From Sphaerisporangium fuscum (lineage in GTDB: Bacteria > Actinomycetota > Actinomycetes > Streptosporangiales > Streptosporangiaceae), in assembly GCF_018531465.1 (NCBI RefSeq), contig NZ_JAHDTF010000019.1:166955-230954 (forward strand): 64,000 nucleotides of DNA. The letters run 5' to 3'. Of this stretch, positions 26,782 through 35,838 are shown one piece after another; position 1 is the stretch's first letter; each line of letters begins with the position of its first letter. The notes beneath the pieces were generated by a model that saw only the letters and a list, made by a program, of their open reading frames with translations, made no database searches and had not been told where the DNA came from. The position numbers and the translations under genes were made by a program.

Positions 26782-27342
26782 ATGGCACCCGAACGCGCCG
26801 ACGCCGCCCGCAACCGGCAGGCGATCCTCCGGGCGACCGAGGAACTGCTCACCGCCCACGGCCCCGACCATGTCTCCCTCGACCGCGTCGCCCAGGTCGC
26901 GGGGGTGGGCAAGGGCACGGTGTTCCGGCGGTTCGGCAGCCGTACCGGGCTGTTCCAGGAGCTGCTCGCCGAACGGGCGGCCCGCATCCGCGACGCGATC
27001 GAGAACGGCCCGGTCCCCCTTGGGCCCGAGGCGCCGCCCCGCGACCGCCTCCTCGCCTTCCTCGACGAGCTCGCCGAACTGGCCGCGCGCAACATCGCCC
27101 TGTTCGCCGCGCACGAGCAGGCCTGCGCGACCGACAAGCACCAGGACCCGACCTACCGCCTCTGGCACGAGCACGTGACCGGGCTGATCGCCGAGATCCG
27201 CCCCACGGCCGACGCGGACTTCCTCGCCCACGCGCTGCTCGGCTGCTTCGACGGGGACCTGGTGCGCGAGATCACCTCCAACGGGGGCGTCACCCGCCTG
27301 CGCGCCGCTCTCCGCGAGCTGGCCACCGCCGTCATGTCGTGA
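26782..27342 (+). CDS. TetR-family transcriptional regulator
   Basis: A 186-residue regulator. HTH at 12-55 (RQAILRATEELLTAHGPDHVSLDRVA, then GVGKGTVFRRFGSRTGLFQEL). ATG 26782 with AGGAG 6 bp upstream. It is expected to bind the CGGAC-N5-GTCCG sites and control the divergent quinone-oxidoreductase-like gene and itself. Confidence 0.92.
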   Translation: MAPERADAARNRQAILRATEELLTAHGPDHVSLDRVAQVAGVGKGTVFRRFGSRTGLFQELLAERAARIRDAIENGPVPLGPEAPPRDRLLAFLDELAELAARNIALFAAHEQACATDKHQDPTYRLWHEHVTGLIAEIRPTADADFLAHALLGCFDGDLVREITSNGGVTRLRAALRELATAVMS

Positions 27343-27368
27343 CGACCGAGAACAGCGCCGCAGGCCTG

Positions 27369-28025
27369 TCACCGGTCGGTCGTGCCGTTGAGGTAGGCGA
27401 GGACGGCGAGGACCCGCCGGTTGGTGTCGTTGGACGGGGCGAGGTCGAGCTTGGCGAAGATGCCGGTGGTGTACTTGCTGACCGAGCCCTCGCTCAGGCA
27501 GAGCCGCTGGGCGATCACGGTGTTGGAGTGCCCCTCCGCCATCAGCGCGAGGACGTCCAGCTCCCGAGGGTTCAGGCGGGACAGCGGCGTGCCGGCGGCG
27601 GTGCCGGCCAGGAGCTTGGAGATCACCTCGGGGTCCATCGCCGTGCCGCCGGCGGCCACGCGGCGCACCGCCTCGACGAACTGCTCGGCGTTGAACACGC
27701 GGTCCTTGAGGAGATAGCCCACCCCTCCGGTGCCGTCGGCGAGCAGCTCCCGGGCGTAGAGCTGCTGGACGTACTGCGACAGCACCAGCACGGGCAGGCC
27801 GGGAACGCGGCGGCGCGCCTCCAGCGCCGCGCGCAGGCCCTCATCGGTGAACGTCGGCGGCAGCCGCACGTCGACCACGGCGACGTCGGGCCGCTGGTCG
27901 GCCAGGGCCCGTTCGAGCTCGGGACCGCTCTCGACGGCCGCCACCACCTCCAGACCGTGAGCCGCCAGCAGCCGGGACAGGCCGTCTCTCAGGAGGTAGA
28001 GGTCCTCGGCGAGGACAACGCGCAC
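27369..28025 (-). CDS. NarL/LuxR-family response regulator
   Basis: A 218-residue response regulator. Receiver domain with acidic pocket LAEDLYLL, phospho-acceptor Asp in VAVVDVRLPP (near 51) and Lys in YLLKDR (near 104). C-terminal LuxR HTH at about 145-205 (LNPRELDVLALMAEGHSNTVIAQRL, then GSVSKYTTGIFAKL). GTG 28025 has GGAG 5 bp upstream and lies 37 bp inside the 3' end of the histidine kinase gene, so the pair is translated together. Target genes unknown; the membrane protein and hydrolase upstream are candidates. Confidence 0.93.
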   Translation of the reverse strand: MRVVLAEDLYLLRDGLSRLLAAHGLEVVAAVESGPELERALADQRPDVAVVDVRLPPTFTDEGLRAALEARRRVPGLPVLVLSQYVQQLYARELLADGTGGVGYLLKDRVFNAEQFVEAVRRVAAGGTAMDPEVISKLLAGTAAGTPLSRLNPRELDVLALMAEGHSNTVIAQRLCLSEGSVSKYTTGIFAKLDLAPSNDTNRRVLAVLAYLNGTTDR

Positions 28026-29467
28026 GGAATCTCCATCATCACTCTGGTGGGACCGCCGCGAGGGCTGTCCACGGTCACATTTCCATCGAAGACGCCCAGC
28101 CGGCGCCGTACGCCCTGCAGTCCACCGCCACACGCCGGATCAGCGCCACCCCGGCCGTCGTCGGCCACCGCGATGCGCAGCCGCTCTCCGTCGTGCCGGA
28201 CGGTCAGCTCGACGTGCGTCGCCCCGGAATGGCGTGCGGCGTTGGTGAGCAGTTCCGACACGGCGAAGTACGCCGCCGACTCGAGCGGCGGCTCGGGGCG
28301 GCCTGCCATGTCCACCTCGACGCTCACCCGGAGCGGGGCCTCCAAGGCCAGCAGGCGCAGCGCGTCACCGAGACCGCGTTCGGCCAGCACGGGCGGATAG
28401 ATGCCGTGCACCAGGTCGCGCAGCTCGCCCAGCGCTTTGGCGGAGCTCTCGCGGACCTCGGCGACCAGCGCGGCGGCGGCATCCGGATCGCTCCTGATCA
28501 GCTGCTCGGCCGCCCCGAGCGTCATGCCCATCGCCACCAGCCTGGCCTGCGCTCCGTCGTGCAGATCGCGCTCGATGCGGCGTAACTCCGCGGCCTGCGC
28601 GTTGACCGCGTCGGTCCGCGTCTCGGTGAGACGCTCCACACGGCGCGCCAGCCACGCCTGACGGGTCGGTGCGAGCACGGCGTGCGTCCATCGCCCGTGC
28701 ATGCGCAGCAAGGACGGCGCGATCGCCACCCCCAGCAGCGCGATCACCACCCCCAGCAGCACGGTCACCACCCCAACCGCCGCGGCCGGCACTCCGAACA
28801 GCGCGGCACCCCCGACCGACACTCCCGGCGACCCGGCGCCCCCAGACGGCACTCCATACAATGCCGCGCCCCCGACCGACACTCCGGGCAATCCGGCGGT
28901 CCCGGCCGACAGCACGGACACTCCGGCCGGCACGGCAGGCACTCCGGCCGCCGCCACCCCGGCCGGCATGGCGGCTATGAATGGGACGGTCGTGCCGGTC
29001 CACGGCATGGCCAGGCCGTAGGCCACCAGGCCGGCGGGGAGCAGGGCGAGCAGGCCTCCGATCAGCGGGTCCGTCGCCAGCCAGAGCAGGTCACGCCAGG
29101 TCGCCGGGTCGCGGACCAGCCAGTTGAACATCAGGGAGACCCTCGCGACCCACCGCGAGTGGTGGTAGTCGTACCCCGTCCAGTACCAGCCGTGCGCCAC
29201 CCGTTGCAGGGCCGGACGCGGCAGGTACGGCGCCGGTATCTCGATGCCGCCCCACCGGCCGTTCAACCTCCTGGTGAGACCGGCCAGCCACCGCCCGCCG
29301 AGCACCGTGACCGCGAGCGCAGGCGAGATCGCGCCGGCGTAACCGGTGACCACGACGAGCACCGGCAGCCCGGCGAGCATCGCGGCCACAGGCTTCAGGC
29401 CGCCGAGCAGCAGCCCATGCCCCAACGCCCCGAGGTGCCGGGCAGCCCGCGCTCCTACCTTTCCCAC
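27989..29467 (-). CDS. Sensor histidine kinase (HisKA_3 type) with repeat-bearing membrane domain
   Basis: A 492-residue kinase. An N-terminal membrane domain has several helices; the segment DPLIGGLLALLPAGLVAYGL near 135 is followed by a Gly/Val/Ala-rich loop with a tandem 20-residue repeat (PGVSVGGAALYGVPSGGAGS and a second copy) before another helix near 245. HisKA_3 motif RRIERDLHDGAQARLVAMG near 300 contains the phosphorylated His. HATPase domain follows (SELLTNAARHSGA; VADDGRGG; GGGLQGVRRRLG). It phosphorylates the adjacent NarL-type regulator. GTG 29467. Signal unknown. Confidence 0.92.
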   Translation of the reverse strand: MGKVGARAARHLGALGHGLLLGGLKPVAAMLAGLPVLVVVTGYAGAISPALAVTVLGGRWLAGLTRRLNGRWGGIEIPAPYLPRPALQRVAHGWYWTGYDYHHSRWVARVSLMFNWLVRDPATWRDLLWLATDPLIGGLLALLPAGLVAYGLAMPWTGTTVPFIAAMPAGVAAAGVPAVPAGVSVLSAGTAGLPGVSVGGAALYGVPSGGAGSPGVSVGGAALFGVPAAAVGVVTVLLGVVIALLGVAIAPSLLRMHGRWTHAVLAPTRQAWLARRVERLTETRTDAVNAQAAELRRIERDLHDGAQARLVAMGMTLGAAEQLIRSDPDAAAALVAEVRESSAKALGELRDLVHGIYPPVLAERGLGDALRLLALEAPLRVSVEVDMAGRPEPPLESAAYFAVSELLTNAARHSGATHVELTVRHDGERLRIAVADDGRGGADPACGGGLQGVRRRLGVFDGNVTVDSPRGGPTRVMMEIPCALSSPRTSTS

Positions 29468-29668
29468 GCGCCCAAGTGTCCCGCCTGCCGGCCTCCGATC
29501 ACACCCGGCTGGACCCAGACTCGGGTGGGGCCAGCCCCACCGAAGACGGGGTCTGGCGGGATTACGGCGGACCCGTGGTGGTCCCTACCGTCGACACGTG
29601 CTCCCTACCGTCGACACCGTTCGACTCTCCCGGTCGGCGACCGCTCATCCCCAGAAAGGCCTTTGATC

Positions 29669-30106
29669 ATGAATGCTCAGGACGTCCGTGCTTCCGCGAC
29701 ACCGGCGCCCGCGCCCAGCGTGCCGACGGGGCCCGCCATCCGCCGGGTCTTCGTCCTGCTCTACGTCAACTGCGTGCTCAGTGCCGGGTTGCTCGGGGCG
29801 GTGTGGCTGCTGCGAGACGGCCTCGACCCCGTGGTGTGGATCCGCGCCGCCGGGGTGACGGTCCTGGCGCTACTCTGCCTGCGCTGGGCCGGCCGGCTCC
29901 GCGCCGGGAGGCGTTCGGCCTACCTGCGCATGCTGTGGGTCTCGATCGCCGGCCCGATCGGCATCGCGGCGCTGGTCTCGCTCCCCGGGCCGTACCCCGT
30001 CTGGGTCCGCGTCGAGCAGGGCGTCCAGGGGCTGGTGCTGCTCGCGGTCGCCTGGGCCGTCACCCGCCCGGAGATCCGCGCCCACGTGCCCCGCAAGTCC
30101 CGCTGA
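29669..30106 (+). CDS. Small hypothetical membrane protein
   Basis: A 145-residue protein with four hydrophobic segments (about 26-48, 56-72, 85-105 and 115-132) and a basic C-terminus. A Pro/Ala-rich N-terminal 20 residues precede TM1. No family signature recognised. ATG 29669 with AAAGG upstream. Divergent from the histidine kinase and 93 bp upstream of the exported hydrolase, so it may be co-regulated with it. Confidence 0.7.
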   Translation: MNAQDVRASATPAPAPSVPTGPAIRRVFVLLYVNCVLSAGLLGAVWLLRDGLDPVVWIRAAGVTVLALLCLRWAGRLRAGRRSAYLRMLWVSIAGPIGIAALVSLPGPYPVWVRVEQGVQGLVLLAVAWAVTRPEIRAHVPRKSR

Positions 30107-30199
30107 CCGCCCCCGATCATCCGATTTCCGCCTGTCCCAAGGCTGCCCGCCGCGATCCAGACGGCCGCCTACTTCGCCGATTGTCGAGAGGTACCCACC

Positions 30200-31210
30200 A
30201 TGACCGATACGACCCGTCGCGCCATGTTGCGTCAGACCTCACAGGCCGCCCTGGCAGGCCTCCTGGCCACCGGGGCGCTCGCACCCAGCGCCCACGCCGA
30301 CGCCGACGCCAAGGCCAACGCCCACGTCCACACCCACGCCGACCCCGACGCCGACGCCGACGCCGCACACCGCTGCAGGCCGACGTTCGTGCTCGTCCAT
30401 GGCTCCAACGGCGGCTCCGGTTTCTGGGGGCCGATCATCGGCGAGCTCGCCGTGCTCGGGTACCGCGCCCTCGCGGTCGACCTGCCGGGGCACGGCCCGG
30501 CCGCCTGGTACCCCGCCTCCTACCAGTCACCCCAGGATCTCGGCACGTTCGCCACCGAACGCTCGCCGCTGGCCGATGTCACCCTCCAGGACTACGTCAC
30601 CCACGTCACCGGCGTCGTACGACGGGCTGCGGCGCACGGGCCGGTGGTGCTGGCCGGGCACAGCCTGGGCGGAGTGACCATCACCGGAGTCGGCAACGCC
30701 GTACCCCATCTGATCAGCAGGATCGTCTACATCTCGGCATTCTGCTGCTCCACCCTGGGGAGCGTCCTTGAGTGTTACCAGTCGCCCGAGGGCCGCGACA
30801 GTCTGGTCCTCAAGGTGCCGCACGTCGGCGACCCCGCCAAGACGGGGGCCCTGCGGACGAACTGGCGTACGGCCGACCCCGGCTTCCTCGCCACGGTCAA
30901 GGCCGCCTTCCTCGCCGACGGCACCGACGACATGCTGCGCGTAGTGATCAACGAGTGCCAGCCGGACGAGCCGGTGTCGATATCGCTGGCCGAGGCGCGC
31001 ATCGCCCCCGAGACCTGGGGCCGCATCGACCGCACCTATATCCGGCTCCGCCATGACCGGTCCCTGCCCCTCGCCCTGCAGGACCGCATGATCCGCGACG
31101 CCGACGCGCAGGCCCCCGGCCGGTTCCGGGTCGAGACCCTCGACACCAGCCACCTCGGCATCCTGTCCAAGGCACACGAGCTCGCCGGCCTCCTTGCCGG
31201 CCTCGCCTGA
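30200..31210 (+). CDS. Exported alpha/beta hydrolase with His/Asp-rich linker
   Basis: A 336-residue protein. The Tat-like signal has TTRRAMLRQ followed by a hydrophobic stretch ending at SAHA. Residues about 33-56 form a low-complexity spacer of alternating Ala with Asp, His and Lys (ADADAKANAHVHTHADPD). The catalytic domain has FVLVHGSNGGSG (oxyanion), GHSLGG (Ser nucleophile near 157) and DTSHLGI (His near 320). It resembles the salicylate-esterase-like AB_hydrolase_6 group. Substrate unknown. The spacer could bind metal or simply be flexible. Start ATG 30200. Confidence 0.85.
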   Translation: MTDTTRRAMLRQTSQAALAGLLATGALAPSAHADADAKANAHVHTHADPDADADAAHRCRPTFVLVHGSNGGSGFWGPIIGELAVLGYRALAVDLPGHGPAAWYPASYQSPQDLGTFATERSPLADVTLQDYVTHVTGVVRRAAAHGPVVLAGHSLGGVTITGVGNAVPHLISRIVYISAFCCSTLGSVLECYQSPEGRDSLVLKVPHVGDPAKTGALRTNWRTADPGFLATVKAAFLADGTDDMLRVVINECQPDEPVSISLAEARIAPETWGRIDRTYIRLRHDRSLPLALQDRMIRDADAQAPGRFRVETLDTSHLGILSKAHELAGLLAGLA

Positions 31211-31250
31211 CGGCCTCCGGCGTGTACGGCCTGATCGACATGGGAGCACT

Positions 31251-31330
31251 GCGAGCCCACCTGGTCGCGGCACCGCCGTCCCGATGGGACCACGGCGAGC
31301 CCACCTGGTCGCGGCACCGCCGTCCCGATG
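31251..31330. repeat. Direct repeat, two exact 36-bp copies
   Basis: Copies at 31251-31286 and 31295-31330 (period 44 bp) lie in the 285-bp gap between the exported hydrolase and the alkylsulfatase-like gene. Each begins GCGAGCCCACCTGGTCGCGG. No coding meaning seen; the remainder of the gap holds no gene. Confidence 0.85.
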
Positions 31331-31495
31331 CGCGGGGCCGCGCGTGCCGGCCACCGACCGCGAACAGCCCTCGTCCAGACGTGCTCCCCGGCGACGCCTC
31401 GCGCGTTCCCATCGTCATCTCCTGATGGCAAAGACCTGGAGATGTAGGGAACTCCCTACTGCTGCTCGCGGGCCATCCGGGTCAGGCTTGACCGC

Positions 31496-32830
31496 ATGAC
31501 GTCACCGATCCTCGACCACGCTGACCGCGTATGGCGCGGGTCGGTGGCCCCGCAGGACGTACCACTGCGGGACCTGCGCTCGAGGGGGGTGCAGGAGGTG
31601 GCCGAGGGCGTGGTCATGTGGCCGGCCTTCGGCAATGTGTACGGCATTCGGGGCGATGGCGGCCTGGCTCTGTTCGACACGGGCAACACCGTGGACGCCT
31701 CCACCATGCACGCCGCCGTGCGCGCCTGGTCGGACGGGCCGGTTCGCTATGCGATCTTCTCCCACGGGCACGTCGACCATGTCGCGGGCATGGACCCGTT
31801 CGACGCCGAGGACGGCCCGCGGCCCCAGGTGGTCGCGCACGAGAACGTGCCCGCGCGGTTCGCCCGCTACGCCAGGACCGCCGGGTACAACACGGTGATC
31901 AACCAGCGGCAGTTCGGCTTCACCGGCCTGCGGTGGCCGACCTCCTACCGCCAGCCCGACCTGACCTACCGCGACCAGATGGCGCTCTCGCTGGGTGACG
32001 TGACCTTCCGGATGCGGCACGCGCGCGGCGAGACCGACGACGCGACCTGGGCGTTCCTGCCCGAACGCGGCGTGCTGCTGACCGGCGACCTGTTCGTCTG
32101 GGTCACGCCGAACGCCGGGAACCCGCAGAAGGCGCAGCGCTACCCCGACGAGTGGGCCGTCGCGCTACGCCGGATGGCGGCCCTGGACGCCGAGGTGCTG
32201 CTGCCCGGACACGGCCTGCCCATCGCCGGCGCGGCCCGCGTACGGCAGGCGCTCACCGACACGGCCGACTACCTCGACAGCCTCGTCGACCAGACGCTGG
32301 AGCTGATGAACGCGGGCGCCCGGCTCGACGAGATCATCCACGCCGTCCGGCCGCCACGGGAGCTCGCCGGGCGGCCGTACCTGCGGCCCGACTACGACGA
32401 GCCGGAGTTCGTGGTGCGCAACATCTGGCGGCTGTACGGCGGCTGGCACGACGGCAATCCGGCACACCTCAAGCCGGCGCCCGACGAGGTGCTGGCCGAG
32501 GCGCTCGCGGGTCTCACCGGGGGCGCCTCCGCGCTGGCCGCGCGCGCCGCCACGGCCGCCGCCGACGGCGACCTCCGCCTGGCCTGCCAGCTCGCCGAGC
32601 TCGCCATGCAGGCCGCCCCGGCGGACGCGCAGGTGCACGAGATCCGGGCGCGGGTCTACACGCTGCGCGTACGGCAGGAGACCTCGACCATGTCACGCGG
32701 CGTCTACACCTGGGCCGCCGCCGAGTCGCGCAGCGCGATCACCGGCGCCGACCTGCTGGACGTCTACCAGGAGATCGCGTCCGGGGCGATGTGGTGGGTG
32801 CCGCCTCCTTCTCACAGCAGCGACGCGTAG
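31496..32830 (+). CDS. Metallo-beta-lactamase-fold alkylsulfatase-like hydrolase
   Basis: A 444-residue protein. MBL domain with SHGHVDHVAG (ligands His90, His92, Asp94, His95), the alkylsulfatase-type GETDDATW near 182, TGDLF near 201 and GHGLP near 240. A helical dimerisation domain typical of SdsA/YjcS follows (YLRPDYDEPEFVVRNIWRLYGGWHDGNPAHL, shown in part). The usual C-terminal SCP2-like domain of full SdsA enzymes is absent, so this is a shortened form. No signal peptide; probably cytosolic. Likely cleaves a sulfate or related ester. Its 3' end overlaps the converging LLM gene by 19 bp. Confidence 0.85.
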   Translation: MTSPILDHADRVWRGSVAPQDVPLRDLRSRGVQEVAEGVVMWPAFGNVYGIRGDGGLALFDTGNTVDASTMHAAVRAWSDGPVRYAIFSHGHVDHVAGMDPFDAEDGPRPQVVAHENVPARFARYARTAGYNTVINQRQFGFTGLRWPTSYRQPDLTYRDQMALSLGDVTFRMRHARGETDDATWAFLPERGVLLTGDLFVWVTPNAGNPQKAQRYPDEWAVALRRMAALDAEVLLPGHGLPIAGAARVRQALTDTADYLDSLVDQTLELMNAGARLDEIIHAVRPPRELAGRPYLRPDYDEPEFVVRNIWRLYGGWHDGNPAHLKPAPDEVLAEALAGLTGGASALAARAATAAADGDLRLACQLAELAMQAAPADAQVHEIRARVYTLRVRQETSTMSRGVYTWAAAESRSAITGADLLDVYQEIASGAMWWVPPPSHSSDA

Positions 32831-33639
32831 CGGTCGAGGACGGGCAGGACGACGTCGGAGGAGGCGCTGGGGAGTTGGCAGACGACCTCCTCGATGCCGA
32901 GCCCGGCGTAGTAGTCGAGCTTCTCCCGGCTCGGCACCGTCCCGAAGGGCACGACCGTGACGGTCCCGGGGTCGCGGCCGGCCTTGTCGTACGCCTCGCG
33001 CAGGGCCGGCAGGGCGTCCTTCACTCCCTTGCCGCCGATGGGCATCCACCCGTCGGCGTACTCGGCGACGTGCGCGAACAGCTTGGGCCCGGCGCCGCCG
33101 CCGATGTAGACCGGCGGGCCGGAGACCGGCTTGGGCCACGACCAGGACGGCTCGAAGCGCACGTGCCGCCCGTCGTAGCCGGCGACGTCCCCGCTCCACA
33201 GCGCCTTCATGGCCAGCACGTGCTCGCGGGCGACGTCGCGGCGGGAGCCGTACGGCACGCCGTGGTCCTCCATCTCCTCGACGTTCCAGCCGAACCCCAC
33301 TCCGAGCGCGACCCGGCCGCCGGACAGGTGGTCGAGCGTGGCGACGGCCTTGGCGGTGACGATGGGGTCGCGCTGGGCGGCGAGGAGGATGCCGGTGCCG
33401 ACGGTGAGGCGTTCGGTGACCGCCGCCGCGTAGGCCAGGGCGACCAGCGGGTCGAGGGTGCGCTTGTACTCCTCGGGCAGCGCCTCCTGCCCGGCGGGGG
33501 GCGGTGTGCGGCGGGAGATCGGGATGTGGGTGTGCTCGGGCACGTACAGCGAGGCGAGGCCGCGCTCCTCGGCCGCGCGCGCCAGGTCGGGGACCGGCAT
33601 CGCCTGGTCGGTGGTGAACATCGTGACGCCCAGCCGCAT
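32812..33639 (-). CDS. LLM-class F420/flavin-dependent oxidoreductase
   Basis: A 275-residue luciferase-like TIM-barrel protein: MRLGVTMFTTDQAMPVPDLA, LYVPEHTHIP, TVGTGILLAAQRDP, LGVGFGWNVEEMEDHG and a glycine-rich VYIGGGAGPKLF that binds the cofactor phosphate. The GFGWN segment is typical of the actinomycete TIGR03619-type F420 group. ATG 33639. Divergent from a hydrolase/LLM operon; a 26-bp palindrome lies between them. Substrate unknown. Confidence 0.9.
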   Translation of the reverse strand: MRLGVTMFTTDQAMPVPDLARAAEERGLASLYVPEHTHIPISRRTPPPAGQEALPEEYKRTLDPLVALAYAAAVTERLTVGTGILLAAQRDPIVTAKAVATLDHLSGGRVALGVGFGWNVEEMEDHGVPYGSRRDVAREHVLAMKALWSGDVAGYDGRHVRFEPSWSWPKPVSGPPVYIGGGAGPKLFAHVAEYADGWMPIGGKGVKDALPALREAYDKAGRDPGTVTVVPFGTVPSREKLDYYAGLGIEEVVCQLPSASSDVVLPVLDRYASLL

Positions 33640-33683
33640 GCGCCCATCCTCTCGCCGTGTCCATCGTGGGGCCAGCCCTCATG

Positions 33684-33709
33684 GCTAAACAAGCGATTGC
33701 TCGGTTAGC
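33684..33709. promoter_or_regulatory. 26-bp palindromic operator candidate
   Basis: GCTAA...TTAGC outer arms flank a CAAGCGATTGCTCGG core; 20 of 26 positions are symmetric. It resembles the CAAGC-N-GCTTG-type sites bound by TetR regulators of lipid and acyl-CoA genes. It is 51 bp upstream of the hydrolase start and 45 bp from the divergent LLM start, so it could control both. No regulator gene is adjacent. Confidence 0.5.
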
Positions 33710-33759
33710 ATTCCTAGGGTAGCTTGCCTGGCGGGAAGTCCTCAGCAGGAGGGGCGCTC

Positions 33760-34566
33760 ATGGCATTCGCCGACGTCGACGGCGTGCGGTTGTTCTACAC
33801 CGATGACGGCTCGTCCGACTCGGTGCTGCTGCTCGTCCACGGATGGGGCTCCGACTCCCACGAGTGGTCCCACCACATCCCCACGCTGAGGGAACGCCAC
33901 CGCGTGATCGCCGCCGACCTGCGCGGGCACGGCTACTCCACCTGCCGTGACACCGGCAACACCCCGCGCCGCATGGCCGACGACCTCGCCGAGCTGCTGA
34001 CCGGGCTCGGCGCCCCGCCGGTCGTCGCGGTCGGCCACTCGATGGGCGGGCAGGTGGTCTCCCACCTCGCCGTCGAGCACCCCGACCTCGTCCGCGCCCT
34101 GGTCACCGTCGACCCCGGGTACGGATTCGCCGGGCCGGTCGCCTCGGCGTTCCCCGCCATGGTGACGGCCCTGCGCGACGGCGACACCGGCGCGGTCGCC
34201 GTCGACATCGACCGCTGGTCGTACACCCCGGCCACCCCGGCGTGGATCAAGGAGTGGCACCGCCGCCGCACGCTCGCCACTCCCCCGCACGTGCTGGTGG
34301 AGGCGTTCGAGGCGATGTTCGCCGCGCCGGGCGCGATCGGGCTGCGCGCCGGCTCCGACGAGTACCTGGCGCGGCGGGACCACCCGGTGCTCAGTTTCTG
34401 GTTCGACCCCGCGCAGGCCGCCTGGGAGTCGGGGGTGTTCAAGGACCCCCGCTCGCGGGCCGTGGTCTGGGAGGGCAGCGGCCACCGGCTCCACGAGGAA
34501 CGCCCGGCGGAGTTCCTCCTCGTCGTCGACAACTGGCTCAAGGCGCTCGCCGGCGCTCGTGCATGA
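33760..34566 (+). CDS. Alpha/beta hydrolase
   Basis: A 268-residue cytosolic hydrolase: LLVHGWGSDSHEW (oxyanion), AADLRGHGYS, GHSMGG (Ser nucleophile near 97) and C-terminal GSGHRLHEERP (His). ATG 33760 with AGGAGGGG 5 bp upstream. The next gene, an LLM oxidoreductase, begins 10 bp after its stop and a third LLM gene follows, suggesting a three-step catabolic or detoxifying operon in which a monooxygenase product such as an ester is hydrolysed. That pathway is inferred. Confidence 0.9.
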   Translation: MAFADVDGVRLFYTDDGSSDSVLLLVHGWGSDSHEWSHHIPTLRERHRVIAADLRGHGYSTCRDTGNTPRRMADDLAELLTGLGAPPVVAVGHSMGGQVVSHLAVEHPDLVRALVTVDPGYGFAGPVASAFPAMVTALRDGDTGAVAVDIDRWSYTPATPAWIKEWHRRRTLATPPHVLVEAFEAMFAAPGAIGLRAGSDEYLARRDHPVLSFWFDPAQAAWESGVFKDPRSRAVVWEGSGHRLHEERPAEFLLVVDNWLKALAGARA

Positions 34567-34576
34567 GGAGTTTGCC

Positions 34577-35824
34577 GTGAAATTCGCAATAATGCTCAAC
34601 CCGCAGATCCCCGGCTCCGGCTACAGCCAGGAGGAGAACGCCCGGGCGCGGCGGCCGATCGGACGCGACACCGAGTCGTACCAGAAGCTGCTGCACGAGG
34701 TCCGCGAGATCGCCGTCCACGCCGACCAGCTCGGCTTCGACGCCCTGATGATGACCGAGCACCACTTCCACTCCGAGGGGTTCGAGTTCTCGGTCAACCC
34801 GCTGATGGTCCTCACCGACCTCGCGGCGCGCACCGAGCGCATCCTGCTCGCGCCGCTCGGCCTGGTGCTGCCCGCCTGGGACCCCATCAGGGCGGCCGAG
34901 GACGTCGCCCTGCTCGACCAGTTCTGCAAGGGACGGCTGCGGCTCGGCGTCGCGCGCGGGTACCAGAACCGCTGGATGAACGTCCTCGGCCAGCGCTGGC
35001 ACGCGGCGGCGGCCCGCTCGGACGGGTCGGCGTCCGACAACCGCAACTTCGACGTGTTCGGCGAGATCCTGCACATCATGAAGCTCGCCTGGACCCAGGA
35101 GACGCTCCGGTACAAGAGCGAGACGCTCGACTACCAGGTGCCCTTCCCCTACGACGGCATCGAGGGCTGGCCCGCGCTGGAGTGGACCAGGACCTTCGGC
35201 GCGCCGGGCGAGGTGTCCGACGACGGCAGGATCCAGGCCGTCGCCGTGTGCCCCAAGCCGTACCAGAACCCCCACCCGGAGCTGTGGCAGCCGTTCACGA
35301 TCAGCGACCGCTCGGTGATCAGGGCCGCGCAGGAGAACATCATGCCGTGGATGTTCACCCCGAACCCCGACGAGCACGCCGCCAAGGCCAAGCTCTACCA
35401 GGAGGAGTCGGCCAAGTGCGGGCGTGACTACAAGCTGGGCGAGCACACCGGCATCCTCAAGGTCGTGGGCATGGCCGACACCCGCGAGGAGGCCATCGCG
35501 ACCTACGGGCCCATGCAGAAGGACTTCGCGGCGTTCTTCGGCCCCTTCGGCTACCTGGAGGTCCTGCGCAAGCAGGAGGACGACAGGCACGTGCCGATCT
35601 CGCCGGAGAAGGGCGACTACAAGCGCATGAACGAGGTCGAGCTGGCCCTGCTGGGCACACCCGACGACGTCAAGCGCGGCATCCAGCGGATGCTCGACCG
35701 GATGCCCGACCTGGAGTGGTTCGGCCTGTTCATGCAGGGCCAGCAGGGAGTGCTGCCGCTCGACACGGTCAAGCGCAACCTGGAGCTGTTCGCCACCAAG
35801 GTCATCCCCGAGTTCACGGGCTGA
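34577..35824 (+). CDS. LLM-class flavin-dependent monooxygenase
   Basis: A 415-residue bacterial-luciferase-like protein, longer than the F420 forms: FAIMLNPQIPGSG, ALMMTEHHFH, RILLAPLGLVLPAWDPIRAAEDVALLDQ (in part) and RLRLGVARGY. The FMN-type EHHF motif and length suggest an FMNH2-dependent two-component monooxygenase needing a separate reductase. GTG 34577 is chosen because GAGGAG lies 6 bp upstream. It is the middle gene of the operon. Substrate unknown. Confidence 0.9.
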   Translation: MKFAIMLNPQIPGSGYSQEENARARRPIGRDTESYQKLLHEVREIAVHADQLGFDALMMTEHHFHSEGFEFSVNPLMVLTDLAARTERILLAPLGLVLPAWDPIRAAEDVALLDQFCKGRLRLGVARGYQNRWMNVLGQRWHAAAARSDGSASDNRNFDVFGEILHIMKLAWTQETLRYKSETLDYQVPFPYDGIEGWPALEWTRTFGAPGEVSDDGRIQAVAVCPKPYQNPHPELWQPFTISDRSVIRAAQENIMPWMFTPNPDEHAAKAKLYQEESAKCGRDYKLGEHTGILKVVGMADTREEAIATYGPMQKDFAAFFGPFGYLEVLRKQEDDRHVPISPEKGDYKRMNEVELALLGTPDDVKRGIQRMLDRMPDLEWFGLFMQGQQGVLPLDTVKRNLELFATKVIPEFTG

Positions 35825-35838
35825 CGGCCTTGTCCGGG

